Source: VRUE01 sp963703335 (lineage in GTDB: Bacteria > Actinomycetota > Thermoleophilia > Solirubrobacterales > 70-9). From it: a stretch of 64,000 bases of DNA. The first letter of the stretch is position 1. Each line of letters starts with the position of its first letter. Shown here one piece after another: positions 52,755 through 61,168 of the stretch. The DNA lies in assembly GCA_963703335.1 (NCBI GenBank), contig OY969812.1, forward strand, positions 2,790,001 through 2,854,000, read 5' to 3'. Under the pieces are notes generated by a model. The model did not search any database. It saw only the letters and a program-made list of their open reading frames with translations, and was not told the origin of the DNA. Position numbers and translations under genes: made by a program.

Positions 52755-53186
52755 CTAGGCCGAGTCAGGCAACGAACCTCCGCGACGCCCAGAGCGAACC
52801 CGCTCCCAAGCTGCGCGCAGCAGCAAGCCGACGGAAAGGACCGCCGCCTGCAAGGCGATCCCGACAATCACGACCAAGACGTACAGGACAGGCTGATCGG
52901 AGAAGTCGAAGGTGCCGATGGCATCTCCGTGCCAAGGTTCCACATAGTCGGTCATGCTCTGGAGGTAGACGATGACGGCGGCAGGCGCAATCGCCGGGAG
53001 GAGAGCCCACCACCGATAGACCAGGAACACACCGAGGATGGCAAGCCCGTTAATTATCCAATTGCTGTGGTCCCAGATGTCTTGAAGGACACCTGGCGGG
53101 CTGATGTTGAATGCATGTCCGTAGGCGGAAGCGCCGAGCACGCGCGCGGTTGCCAAGGTGATGGCTACGCGGGAGCGGTTGGTCAT
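52755..53186 (-). CDS. small membrane protein, unknown function
   Basis: 143 residues from ATG 53186. Helices near ATARVLGASAYG (weak, perhaps signal), NWIINGLAILGVFLVYRWWA, LLPAIAPAAVIVYLQS and VLYVLVVIVGIALQAAVLSV, with a basic C-terminal tail. No family recognised. Sole gene of the R2-R3 unit, opposite in direction to the tRNA. Confidence 0.6.
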   Translation of the reverse strand: MTNRSRVAITLATARVLGASAYGHAFNISPPGVLQDIWDHSNWIINGLAILGVFLVYRWWALLPAIAPAAVIVYLQSMTDYVEPWHGDAIGTFDFSDQPVLYVLVVIVGIALQAAVLSVGLLLRAAWERVRSGRRGGSLPDSA

Positions 53187-53311
53187 AGGGTTCTTGTACC
53201 CCCTACCACGATCGGTTTCACTCGGACCGAGAGTCCCTTCGCAAGGCGCTTCGCGCAAGTCTGGGGAGCTGGTGACGAAAGCCATCGTCGAGCTGGTCTG
53301 AGGGCACCGAA

Positions 53312-53462
53312 AAACTTTGTCCCGAAATTTGTCCCGGACTCCACCGAACTCAGCCCAACTCCTCGGACTGAGCGCACCCGGTCAGGCACGATTCGGCCCT
53401 ACAGACACTTTCCAGCCCGACTCATAATCCGTCGGTCGAAGGTTCGAGTCCTTCCCGCCCCA
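53312..53462 (+). repeat. array repeat R3: arm plus tRNA-Met 3' half
   Basis: Same arm type as R1 (TTTGTCCCG twice; ACTCCACCGA, ACTCAGCCCA, ACTCCTCGGA). The tRNA part (53419-53462) is identical to the resident tRNA 3' half, including GAAGG/CCTTC. Confidence 0.82.
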
Positions 53463-53488
53463 TAATGTACCGGTAGGATTGCCGAGTG

Positions 53489-54349
53489 ATGCGAGGCTTG
53501 CTGAGTGGTGCGGGGGTGATGCTGGTGCTGGCGTCGACCCTGCTCCTGTCGGCTATTGCTCAAGGCGAGGAGGACCGGGCGCTAGTACTTACCGGATTCG
53601 AACTGAAGGTCAGCAACGGCTACAGGTTCATCGTTGTGACCGGAGCGGCGGCCGAAGCAGAAGGACGGATTGGCGTTGTCTTGGCGCGCGGTAAGCACAC
53701 GATAGTCGCTTATTCGACGCCGGCGACCGTGTCGCCGACAACGATTGACGCGGACCTTGGCAAGTTGGGAAGGATCTCAGTGACCCGGGTGTCGACCGGG
53801 CGGACGAAGATGGTGCACTGGGGCTGTAAGTCGGGAAGCATGAGGCGGGTTGAGGCCGAGCGTTATGAGGGAACCATCGAGTTCCATGGAGAGGAGGGAT
53901 TCGCCGAGGTCAGCGCCACTAGCGCACCGCTTGTGTACCCGAAGATTTGCGTTAGAGCCGTTAGGGGAACTCCTGACAATGCTCCGCCGGGGGCTCACCT
54001 CGACGTAGATAAGCGCCTTCCCGAGGGGTACAGGTTCGCGTTCGATGCGGTCCAGAGCTGGGCAGGCGCCAGGACCGCGGTGAGCGTTGAAGTCGAAGAA
54101 CGCCGAGGGGAGATGGAGATCTTCCGGTCGACCTGGATCTGGGCGAGCAACGACGCCCTGAGCTACGACCGGAGCTTGCACACCGCGACGGTTCGGCCAC
54201 CCGCTCCTTTCGCTGGCCATGGGACTTTTCACAGCGACGCCCGTGGCGCAAATCAGTGGACGGGGAACCTGACCGTCGATCTCCCCGGCCGCTCGGACGT
54301 GCCGGTGACTGGCCCAGGTTTCTGGGAAGCTGACCTGGAGCACCATTAG
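53489..54349 (+). CDS. secreted protein of unknown function
   Basis: 286 residues with a signal peptide (MRGLLSGAGVMLVLASTLLL, cleavage near AIAQG). The mature part looks like two beta-sandwich domains: EDRALVLTGFELKVSNGYRF onward and VDKRLPEGYRFAFDAVQSWA onward, ending TVDLPGRSDVPVTGPGFW. The two halves share a (N)GYRF-type strand and may be a duplicated domain. GTG one codon upstream is also possible. Sole gene of the R3-R4 unit, starting 27 bases after the tRNA fragment. Confidence 0.65.
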   Translation: MRGLLSGAGVMLVLASTLLLSAIAQGEEDRALVLTGFELKVSNGYRFIVVTGAAAEAEGRIGVVLARGKHTIVAYSTPATVSPTTIDADLGKLGRISVTRVSTGRTKMVHWGCKSGSMRRVEAERYEGTIEFHGEEGFAEVSATSAPLVYPKICVRAVRGTPDNAPPGAHLDVDKRLPEGYRFAFDAVQSWAGARTAVSVEVEERRGEMEIFRSTWIWASNDALSYDRSLHTATVRPPAPFAGHGTFHSDARGANQWTGNLTVDLPGRSDVPVTGPGFWEADLEHH

Positions 54350-54594
54350 ACCTCGCCCCCTAGGGCAGTGCGCTCGGCTAGCAAATCGCTTGCAGCGACA
54401 CCCCAAGGTCGCCGAAGGCGGGTCCAAGGTGATCCGGGTCAAGCTCTATTCCCAGGGCCGCAGACTGCTTGCCGAATCGTGGCGTCCCCTGTTGTGGGCA
54501 AAGTTGGGTCGGGAGAGGGATAAAGAACCGCGCCGTGCTCCTGAAGTAGCTGTGCTGCAGCCTTAGAAGCTTCAAGCGGTGGTCTGAAGGCGGC

Positions 54595-54746
54595 GAAACT
54601 TTGTCCCGAAATTGGTCCCCGACTCCACCGAACTCAGCAAAACTCCCCGGGCGTAATTCGCTCTGTCGGACCAGATTCGACCCTATAGACGGGTTCCGGC
54701 GCGACTCATAATCCGTCGGTCGAAGGTTCGAGTCCTTCCCGCCTCA
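54595..54746 (+). repeat. array repeat R4: arm plus tRNA-Met 3' half
   Basis: Starts GAAACTTTGTCCCG, with a second GGTCCCCG, then ACTCCACCGA, ACTCAGCAAA, ACTCCCCGGG and CCTATAGACGG. tRNA part 54703-54746 matches the resident tRNA except one base in the acceptor (GCCTCA for GCCCCA). The 240 bases before it, after the preceding gene, hold nothing I can name. Confidence 0.8.
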
Positions 54747-54816
54747 TCCGGTATCTTTGTGAGCACTCGATAAAGTCTTATCGGTCTGGCAGCCGCTGAA
54801 CCGGGGGGAAGGTGTC

Positions 54817-55497
54817 TTGCTACAGAGAATTTTGCTGGTCCTCGCAGGGATTCTCGCCGTGGTGCTTGTGGTGGTGCTCGTCGCCGGAGGGGGGGACCCT
54901 GGGGAGGAGACGACCGCCACGATCACTGGCAAGACCGGCACGGCTCCTGGCAAAGGCGCGGCAGCCAGCGCTCCCGAAGAAACCGAATGCGAAGAAAAGG
55001 GCATTTCGATACCGCCTCGCGAAGAGGGAACCTGCCTCGACGGACGGACCAGGTACGTCGTCGTCAACCGGGACGGCGTGCTGAAGCTGTCGACTCTCGA
55101 GGCGGAGATGCTGGACCTCCGCGAGACGAAAACGATCACAGGTGAGTCCGGCGAAAGCGCTACGGCGAAAGGCACTTACGTAATAGTCGAACTCTCGATC
55201 ACGAATCGCACCGATGTGCCGGAGAGATTCGAAGATAGTCAGATCGTGCTCTGGATCGGCGGTCCCTACACCGCGGAGGCCAAAGTCCAGAGCAAAGTCG
55301 AAAGAAAATCGTTCCTCGGGCAGGACACCCCGATTCAGCCCGGAGACTCCCAGGTCGGGACCGTTGTCTTCGACCTCCCGAGCTCAAGCTTCAAAAAAGC
55401 TCTGGGCAACAAGGGGAACCTGGACATCGTCAACTTTGGGAGCAAAGGGGAAGTCCTCACGCAGGACGAAATTGGCACCATCCGCACGTACCAGTAA
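54817..55497 (+). CDS. membrane-anchored extracytoplasmic protein (DUF4352-like)
   Basis: 226 residues, TTG start with GGGGGGAAGG upstream. N-terminal helix QRILLVLAGILAVVLVVVLV, a Thr/Gly/Ala linker, then an immunoglobulin-like beta domain: GTYVIVELSITNRTDVPERF, IQPGDSQVGTVVFDLPSSSF, the pattern seen in DUF4352/telokin-like proteins. Two cysteines (ETECEEK, GTCLDG) may form a disulfide. Sole gene between R4 and R5. Confidence 0.68.
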   Translation: MLQRILLVLAGILAVVLVVVLVAGGGDPGEETTATITGKTGTAPGKGAAASAPEETECEEKGISIPPREEGTCLDGRTRYVVVNRDGVLKLSTLEAEMLDLRETKTITGESGESATAKGTYVIVELSITNRTDVPERFEDSQIVLWIGGPYTAEAKVQSKVERKSFLGQDTPIQPGDSQVGTVVFDLPSSSFKKALGNKGNLDIVNFGSKGEVLTQDEIGTIRTYQ

Positions 55498-55512
55498 TCC
55501 TCAGCTCTGCTA

Positions 55513-55600
55513 CCTGGTCCGAAATTGGTCCCCGACTCCACTGAACCCATGCGAACTCTTGGACTGAGAGCGATCTACTGGACGGGCTCTGGCTCGATCT
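55513..55600 (+). repeat. array repeat R5: degenerate arm, tRNA part lost
   Basis: CTGGTCCGAAATTGGTCCCC, ACTCCACTGA, then a decayed 10-base series (GAACTCTTGGACTGAG) and GGCTCGATCTGAG where the tRNA part should start. It marks an old unit boundary that can no longer recombine. Confidence 0.65.
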
Positions 55601-55698
55601 GAGATCAGCGTCCCAAAGGCGGTGCTGACGAACGCGTTTGATCCCAGGTTCACCGATGGACTAGGGTCGTCGAGCGCAGTTTTCGCTGCGTCCCAACA

Positions 55699-56196
55699 AT
55701 GAGAGGCGGTCCCTTGGATCCTGTCGGATATGAGCTGTGTACTCCCGAAGGCGACAAGGGCGGTGGCGTTCGGGCAACTTGTCGCTTCCAGGTCGGTGAA
55801 ACGGTGATGGTCGGAGTACTCGAGGGCGAGGTCGCCTGCAACGACTCGCACGCAACTCAGGTGAGTCGCACCAAGTGGGCCCGGCATGGTGGCCTCGGCC
55901 CCCTGGTCAACCACTCGTGCAGTCCGAACTGCGGTGTTCAACTGAACGACACCGGCGCCTGCGACTTTGTGGCCCGGAGGTCGATCTCCATCCATGAGGA
56001 GATCACTTTCGACTATGCGATGCGCAACTATTCGATCGAGCACTTTCCGGGTGGCTGTCTCTGCGGAGCGGATATTTGCCGCGGTTCGGTGACCGGTTGG
56101 AAGGATCTCCCTGTCGAGCGCAAGGTCGCCTACGAGGGCCTGGTTGCGCCCTACCTGCTCGAGATTGATCGCGAGTTGGCCGGCTCAGTCGTCTGA
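55699..56196 (+). CDS. bacterial SET-domain protein
   Basis: 165 residues. The SET core is clear: VNHSCSPNCGVQLNDTGACD (the NHSCxPN motif), ARRSISIHEEITFDYAM (catalytic-region Tyr), and a post-SET-like cysteine cluster GGCLCGADICRGSV. SET proteins are protein lysine methyltransferases, common in eukaryotes and sporadic in bacteria, usually by transfer. Size is minimal, with no extra targeting domain. It lies between the decayed R5 and R6. Confidence 0.78.
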   Translation: MRGGPLDPVGYELCTPEGDKGGGVRATCRFQVGETVMVGVLEGEVACNDSHATQVSRTKWARHGGLGPLVNHSCSPNCGVQLNDTGACDFVARRSISIHEEITFDYAMRNYSIEHFPGGCLCGADICRGSVTGWKDLPVERKVAYEGLVAPYLLEIDRELAGSVV

Positions 56197-56225
56197 CTCG
56201 GCGAGTCGGACGAGTCCGGGGCGGC

Positions 56226-56352
56226 AAACCTGGTCCCGAAATTGGTCCCCGACTCCACCGACCTCAGCCGAACCCCCTGGACGTGTTCGCTCTATCAGGC
56301 CAGATTCGGCTCTACAGACAGCTCCCGGCCCGACTCATAATCCGTCGGTCGA
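56226..56352 (+). repeat. array repeat R6: arm plus truncated tRNA fragment
   Basis: CCTGGTCCCGAAATTGGTCC, ACTCCACCGA, CCTCAGCCGA, ACCCCCTGGA, CTCTACAGACAGC. The tRNA part (56332-56352) stops after GACTCATAATCC-GTCGGTCGA, lacking the T-arm and acceptor. It is the outer end of the array. Confidence 0.75.
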
Positions 56353-56411
56353 GCACCCAGGGAGAGAGGGCGTTCGCGCGCGAGCTTCCGCAGTCAGGCC
56401 TGGGTGGGAGT

Positions 56412-56933
56412 TCACCCTGAGAACAAGTCTTCTACGGTCTTGCGGAACGAGTGTGGATCGATTGCCGGGAATCGGTAGAGCTCGGGCTCGATTGCTTTGA
56501 ACTGGATGAGAGTCTCTGCCGGGTTCACCAGGCCGGCAGAGATCATCTCCTGGATGTCGAGTATGTCTTGCTCGTGCCCTCGCTCTGCCTTTGAGAGGGC
56601 CTGGGCTACCGGGTCGAAGTGATGGAAAGAGAGCATGCCCTCTCTGCGGATCAGCGGGCTTCTTTCCTCCCAGCCTGCGGGCAGCGGGATAAAGTCGGAT
56701 GGCGCCGCAAGCTCAACGTTGAGGTTTAGCTCCTCCTTCAGGCGGGGGATCTCTCGCAGAATCTCATCGTGGTCGGGAATGAGCTTGATGTCGACGTCGA
56801 TAGTCGTGTCCCGCCAGCCGTGGAGAACGGCGGTCGCGCCGCCGGTGAGATAGACACGACCGTCGACGCGGGCGGCTCGTCCCAGCTCACGCATGAACCG
56901 TTCGATCCGAGTCGAGTCGGCTAGTTCGCGCAT
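56412..56933 (-). CDS. DUF6036/AbiEii-like nucleotidyltransferase
   Basis: 173 residues. VYLTGGATAVLHGWRDTTID with VDIKLIPD gives the GG...DxD nucleotidyltransferase active site. LKEELNLNVELAAPSDFIPL and AERGHEQDILDIQEM follow as in DUF6036 proteins. It is translated after, and overlaps by 13 bases, a smaller upstream gene. Pairs of this kind are considered toxin-antitoxin-like; the role here is unproven. Confidence 0.7.
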   Translation of the reverse strand: MRELADSTRIERFMRELGRAARVDGRVYLTGGATAVLHGWRDTTIDVDIKLIPDHDEILREIPRLKEELNLNVELAAPSDFIPLPAGWEERSPLIRREGMLSFHHFDPVAQALSKAERGHEQDILDIQEMISAGLVNPAETLIQFKAIEPELYRFPAIDPHSFRKTVEDLFSG

Positions 56934-57202
56934 GCGGCCGCTCGCTCGAAGCTGACGAGCCGGCGAATCAGGGCGTTGTAGGCGGAATGAGCGGCGTCGC
57001 CCTTTTCGCGCGAAAGGAGCAAGTAGAGCTTGTGCTCGGGGGAGGGGATCGGCGAAGGCAGCGCAATACCAATAGATCGCAGGCGTGGGGCGCCAATCGA
57101 GACAAGCAGGGCCTCGGCCGATTCACGGCCCGCTTCCAGGTCCTCCGTTCCTCGCTCAACCAGCGTGGCACCGGGGAGGGTCTTTAGCTCTGAGAGGGTC
57201 AT
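56921..57202 (-). CDS. small partner protein of the nucleotidyltransferase
   Basis: 93 residues: MTLSELKTLPGATLVERGTE, DLEAGRESAEALLVSIGAPR, PEHKLYLLLSREKGDAAHSA and LIRRLVSFERAAACAN. Mainly helical; no motif that I can name. Placed directly before the nucleotidyltransferase with overlapping ends, so it is probably the regulatory or antitoxin partner. Confidence 0.6.
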   Translation of the reverse strand: MTLSELKTLPGATLVERGTEDLEAGRESAEALLVSIGAPRLRSIGIALPSPIPSPEHKLYLLLSREKGDAAHSAYNALIRRLVSFERAAACAN

Positions 57203-57243
57203 CCAGGATGAGGGTAGCGCCCACGTGCCACTAAATTTTGTGG

Positions 57244-57570
57244 GTGCCCACCCGTGAGCCCGACGAGTTCGAATCGTTGGTCGCCGATGCGATCGATCGG
57301 CTGCCTGAGGAATTTCAGGAGGTGCTGGCGAAAGTGGCGGTTGTCGTCTCTGACCGTGGAGCTGAGATGCATGCCTACGGTCAGTACTACGGCGATGGGG
57401 TGGCGCTGGAACGCTACGAGGATCGGATCGTCATCTACCGGGACACGCTGGAGCGGGACTTCGGGCACGACCGCGAGCTGCTTGCCCGTCAGGTCGAGCG
57501 GACGCTGCGCCATGAGCTCGCCCATCACCTCGGCTGGGACGAGCCTGGGGTAGGCGGTCTCGGGCTCTGA
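57244..57570 (+). CDS. zincin-like metallopeptidase (DUF1025 type)
   Basis: 108 residues. The zinc site is TLRHELAHHLGWDEPGVGGL (HExxHHxGxxE), the hallmark of the minimal zincin family found in most actinobacteria and often cytoplasmic. FESLVADAIDRLPEEFQEVL is the family N terminus. GTG at 57244 chosen; a TTG at 57238 is possible. A short palindrome GTGGG-TG-CCCAC spans the start. Confidence 0.82.
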   Translation: MPTREPDEFESLVADAIDRLPEEFQEVLAKVAVVVSDRGAEMHAYGQYYGDGVALERYEDRIVIYRDTLERDFGHDRELLARQVERTLRHELAHHLGWDEPGVGGLGL

Positions 57571-57639
57571 AGTGGGTGTCCATTTCCGCGCTTCCCGTTC
57601 GTCTAAGGAGCGATCACAATCTCTCCAAAGGAGGAGCGA

Positions 57640-57999
57640 ATGAAGTACTTGCTGCTGATTCACCAGGGCACGACACCGACGCCGCGGGACCCGGAGGCTT
57701 GGGACAGGCTCTCCGAGGACGAGCAGAAGGCCGTTTACGGGGCCTACCGGCAGATCAACGAAACGCCTGGAGTCACCCCCGGAGTGCCGATGGGCCCGCC
57801 GGAGACGGCAACCACCGTGCGGGTGGAAGATGGCAAGACGCTGACCACGGATGGCCCCTTCGTCGAGACCAAGGAGGCCCTCGGCGGCTACCTGGTCTTC
57901 GAGGCCGATGATCTCGACGCCGCGATTGAGCTGGCAGCGCGGATTCCGGCGGCCAGTATGGGTGGGGCGATCGAGGTGCGCCCGGTGGAGTCGTACTGA
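57640..57999 (+). CDS. YCII/DGPF-domain protein, partner of the ECF sigma factor
   Basis: 119 residues: MKYLLLIHQG at the N terminus, WDRLSEDEQKAVYGAYRQIN, the DGPF box TLTTDGPFVETKEALGGYLV and AIELAARIPAASMGGAIEVR. DGPF proteins are encoded next to ECF42-group sigma factors. The ribosome site AAAGGAGGAGCGA is one of the strongest in the window. It abuts the sigma gene, which has no separate ribosome site. Confidence 0.88.
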   Translation: MKYLLLIHQGTTPTPRDPEAWDRLSEDEQKAVYGAYRQINETPGVTPGVPMGPPETATTVRVEDGKTLTTDGPFVETKEALGGYLVFEADDLDAAIELAARIPAASMGGAIEVRPVESY

Positions 58000-59159
58000 T
58001 CGAGCGCATCTTCGAAGAGGAATGGGGCCGCGTCCTCGCCTCCCTGATCGGCTTCCTCGGAGACTTCGATCTCGCCGAGGAGGCCGCTCAGGATGCTTTC
58101 GCGATTGCGGCTGAGCGCTGGCCGAGCGAAGGGACCCCCGCCAACCCGGGGGGCTGGCTGATCGCCACCGGGCGCAACCGGGCGATCGACCGCATCCGTC
58201 GTGAGCGCACCCTTGCCGAAAAGACGAAGCTGCTCGAGGCCCCTCAGGCGATGCTCGACGAGCCCGAAGACAGGCAGTTCCCGGATGAGCGGCTGGAGCT
58301 GATCTTCACCTGCTGTCACCCGGCGCTGGCCACTGAGGCTCAGGTGGCGCTGACGCTTCGCACGCTTGGCGGGCTCGGCACCGAGGAGATTGCACGCGCC
58401 TTCCTCGTTCCCCGAGAGACGATGGCGAAGCGCCTTGTCCGCGCCAAGAAGAAGATCAAGGCGGCCGGAATCCCTTTCCGTGTACCCCCCGAGCGCCTGC
58501 TCCCGGACCGCCTCGCCGCGGTTCTGGCCGTCGTCTACCTGATATTCAACGAGGGTTATGGCGGTGAGGACGACCTGGCGGCTGAGGCGATCCGGCTCTG
58601 CCAGGCGCTCGCTGAGCTGATGCCCGACGAGCCGTATGGCTTGCTGGCAATGATGCTGCTGATCGAGGCGCGCCGCGAGGCGCGCTTCCGCGATGGCGAG
58701 ATAGTGCTGCTCGCCGACCAGGACCGTTCGCTATGGGACGCGGCGAGGATCGCCAAGGGACGGGCAATGCTCGACCGGGCGTTTGCCCTGCACGGGAGCG
58801 GTCCCTACGTGATCCAGGCGGCGATTGCGTCACTGCACTTCGAGGAGCCGCCCGATTGGCCACAGATCGTGGCCCTATACGACGAGCTGGCCCGCCAAAC
58901 TGGATCGCCGGTCGTCCGGCTCAACCGCTCAGTGGCAGTGGCGGAGACGGATGGTCCGGCGGCTGGCCTGGCGGAGATCAACGGACTGGCGCTTGATTCC
59001 TACTCCTATCTTCATTCCACGCGCGCCGATTTCCTGCGTCGGCTTGGCCGCTGCGACGAGGCGCGGGCGGCTTACGAGCGAGCACTCGAGTTGTCGAAAG
59101 AGGAGGCGGAGATCCGATTCCTCCGGCGACGGCTACTGACTCTTGCGGCCCGGGAATAG
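57996..59159 (+). CDS. ECF42-type RNA polymerase sigma factor with TPR-like extension
   Basis: About 387 residues. Sigma region 2 (LGDFDLAEEAAQDAFAIAAE, GWLIATGRNRAIDRIRRERT) and region 4 (ALTLRTLGGLGTEEIARAFL, VPRETMAKRLVRAKKKIK) are followed by a 200-residue helical extension (VYLIFNEGYGGEDDLAAEAI to YERALELSKEEAEIRF), the TPR-like domain of group ECF42. The frame has no ATG, GTG or TTG at its N terminus: it opens with CTG-ATC-GAG overlapping the DGPF stop, so a CTG or ATC start with translational coupling is likely. The next canonical start would remove region 2. Confidence 0.88.
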   Translation: MIERIFEEEWGRVLASLIGFLGDFDLAEEAAQDAFAIAAERWPSEGTPANPGGWLIATGRNRAIDRIRRERTLAEKTKLLEAPQAMLDEPEDRQFPDERLELIFTCCHPALATEAQVALTLRTLGGLGTEEIARAFLVPRETMAKRLVRAKKKIKAAGIPFRVPPERLLPDRLAAVLAVVYLIFNEGYGGEDDLAAEAIRLCQALAELMPDEPYGLLAMMLLIEARREARFRDGEIVLLADQDRSLWDAARIAKGRAMLDRAFALHGSGPYVIQAAIASLHFEEPPDWPQIVALYDELARQTGSPVVRLNRSVAVAETDGPAAGLAEINGLALDSYSYLHSTRADFLRRLGRCDEARAAYERALELSKEEAEIRFLRRRLLTLAARE

Positions 59160-59174
59160 TGGCGTGCGTTCTGC

Positions 59175-60458
59175 TTACGCCACCAGCCGCACTGGCAGCG
59201 TCTTCAGCTGGTTGAGGAAGGCCGACTCGGTGAACTTTGGCTTGCCCGCGACGGTCATATTCGGGTAGCGGGCGAGCGTCTCCTCGAAGAGGATCTTCAG
59301 CTCGAGGCGGGCCAGGGCGGTGCCGAGGCAGAAGTGACGGCCGCCGGCGCCGAAGGCCTGGTGCTCGGGGTTGCGCAGAACGTCGAAGCGGTCGGGGTCC
59401 TCGTAGCGCGTCTCGTCGCGATTGGAGGAGGCGTACCACATGACCACCTTCTCGCCCTCCTTGATCTTCTTCCCGTTCAGCTCGGTGTCGCGCGTCGCGG
59501 TGCGGCGGAAATGGGCGAAGGCGGGGAACATCCGCAGCGACTCCTCAACCGCGCTCGGGACCAGTGAGGGATCGTCGAGCAGCAGCTGGCGCTGCTCGGG
59601 ATCCTCCATCAGCGCCCGCATGCCGCTGCAGTAGGTGGCCTTGGTGCTGTCGTTGCCGGCGGCGACGAGCAGGAAGAAGCCCATCACGATCTCGTGTTCC
59701 TCCAGCTTCTCGCCTTCGATCTCGGCGTGGACGAGGACGCTAGTGAGGTCGTCGGTGGGATCCTCGCGGCGCGCGGCGATCATCTTGCCGCAGCGGGAGA
59801 AAATGTCCGCCACGTTCTTCTGGATCATGGCCTCAATGTCCTCCGGGGCGATGCCGCCGGGGTTGAGGTCCGGGTCTCCGGCCCCGAGCGTCGAGTTCAT
59901 CAGCTCGGCCCAGATCGCATCGTCCTCCTCGGGTATTCCCATGAAGCTGCCGATCACACGAGCGACGGCCGGCTGCGCCACGTCGGTAACCAGGTCGCAG
60001 GTCTCGCGGCCCTCGATCCGGTCGAGGACGCGGACGACGATCTCGCGGATCGCGTCCTCGTGCGCGGCGATCCGCTTCGGCGTGAAGCCGGCCTGGAAGA
60101 GGGCCTTGATCCGGTCGTGCTTGGGCGGGTCCATGCCGATGAACATCGCCCGTGCCAGCTCGAGGGGAAAGGCCTCGGTGATCAGGGTGACGCCGCCCAG
60201 TTCGGAGGAGTAGGTCTGCCAATCGCGGCTAACGGCGTGGACGTCCTCGGCCGTGGTCACCGACCAGTAGCCGGCCGACTGGGGGAACTCGGTGATGTGC
60301 GAAGTCCAGTGGACGGGACACCCGCCGCGCAGTTGCTTGAAGACCTCGTGCGGCGGGCCCTGGGTCCAGTGCTCGCGCTCGGTGACGAGGAGGTCATCGA
60401 AGTCCGCCTCTGACGAGGTCACCTCGGGTGCCTGCGGAGTCTGGTCGGGCGGTTGCAC
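59175..60458 (-). CDS. cytochrome P450
   Basis: 427-residue soluble haem monooxygenase. I-helix LLVAAGNDSTKATYCSG, ExxR in SAVEESLRMFPAFAHF, PERF-like DPDRFDVLRNPEHQ, and the haem loop AFGAGGRHFCLGTALAR with the axial Cys. The usual Thr-Thr in the I-helix is Ser-Thr. No ferredoxin or reductase gene is adjacent. Resembles actinobacterial CYPs acting on sterols or fatty acids, but the substrate is not inferable. Confidence 0.92.
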   Translation of the reverse strand: MQPPDQTPQAPEVTSSEADFDDLLVTEREHWTQGPPHEVFKQLRGGCPVHWTSHITEFPQSAGYWSVTTAEDVHAVSRDWQTYSSELGGVTLITEAFPLELARAMFIGMDPPKHDRIKALFQAGFTPKRIAAHEDAIREIVVRVLDRIEGRETCDLVTDVAQPAVARVIGSFMGIPEEDDAIWAELMNSTLGAGDPDLNPGGIAPEDIEAMIQKNVADIFSRCGKMIAARREDPTDDLTSVLVHAEIEGEKLEEHEIVMGFFLLVAAGNDSTKATYCSGMRALMEDPEQRQLLLDDPSLVPSAVEESLRMFPAFAHFRRTATRDTELNGKKIKEGEKVVMWYASSNRDETRYEDPDRFDVLRNPEHQAFGAGGRHFCLGTALARLELKILFEETLARYPNMTVAGKPKFTESAFLNQLKTLPVRLVA

Positions 60459-60477
60459 CGTGGCGGCATGGTACTGG

Positions 60478-61168
60478 CTAGCTGGCCAGTCTCAAGTTGA
60501 TCGCCTGGGTGACGCCGACACCTCCCGGGGTCGCGGAGACGCTGTTGGAAACCGAATTCGACGCCGTGACAGTGGCGACGTTCTGGAAGGTGACGGGGAT
60601 CGAGTAGGCGCCGAGGAATACGGCGACGATCGCGAGGCGCGCCGCGTAGCTGCCGAGGACCGGCAGGAAGAGACGAGTGAGGGTGCGGTGCGGCGAACGC
60701 AGGATGGCGCCGCCGGCGACGAGCTGCTCGCGCAATTTCGCCAGGCGCGCCCAGAAGATTCGGGCGAGCAGGATGAGCAGGACGACCGCGCCGGCCAGCA
60801 GAAGTACGACAAGGGCGGTGTGGTCGGCCAAAAATACGTTGAAGACCGAGAAGGGGGATCTTCTCGACGATCAAGCCGGAGAAGACAAGCGGGAAGGTCG
60901 CGCCGGCGATCAGCGTGGTGAACATCACCAGCATCACGAGAGTGCCGAGGTTGGCCGGGAGGAAGCCGTTGAGGGCGAGCGCGGCGAGGCTCGTCTGGGC
61001 GCTCTCCAACGCCACCCCAGCGGCGATCGCCCAGGCCGGGACCTCCCCGACCTTGTCGAGGAGGTCGCCGATCCAGTCGAAGGCGGGCACGCCGAGCAGC
61101 TCGAGCAGGCCGAGGAGGAGCGCGACGGCGCCAAGCCAGAGTCCTATGCGCGCGAGCCGCCGAGCCAC
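60478..61168 (-). pseudogene. frameshifted, truncated flippase-like (LPG synthase TM / UPF0104) membrane protein
   Basis: Frame one gives helices WLGAVALLLGLLELLG and GTLVMLVMFTTLIAGATFPL up to GLIVEKIP. The protein continues in another frame as VFNVFLADHTALVVLLLAGA, FLPVLGSYAARLAIVAVFLG and SATPGGVGVTQAINLRLAS, the PGGxG motif of this family. The shift falls at a run of five G (60853-60857 on the + strand), where four would restore the frame. The end is also short, stopping soon after PGG. Confidence 0.7.

Noticed and set aside
51343..56352. Additional tRNA genes
   Set aside because: The repeats contain only the anticodon loop to the acceptor end; no D-arm or 5' acceptor strand is present, so none can make a tRNA.
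51235..56352. True integron with attC sites
   Set aside because: The repeats are not attC-like (no R/L box hairpins) and contain tRNA sequence; no IntI is present. The similarity is only in the array logic.
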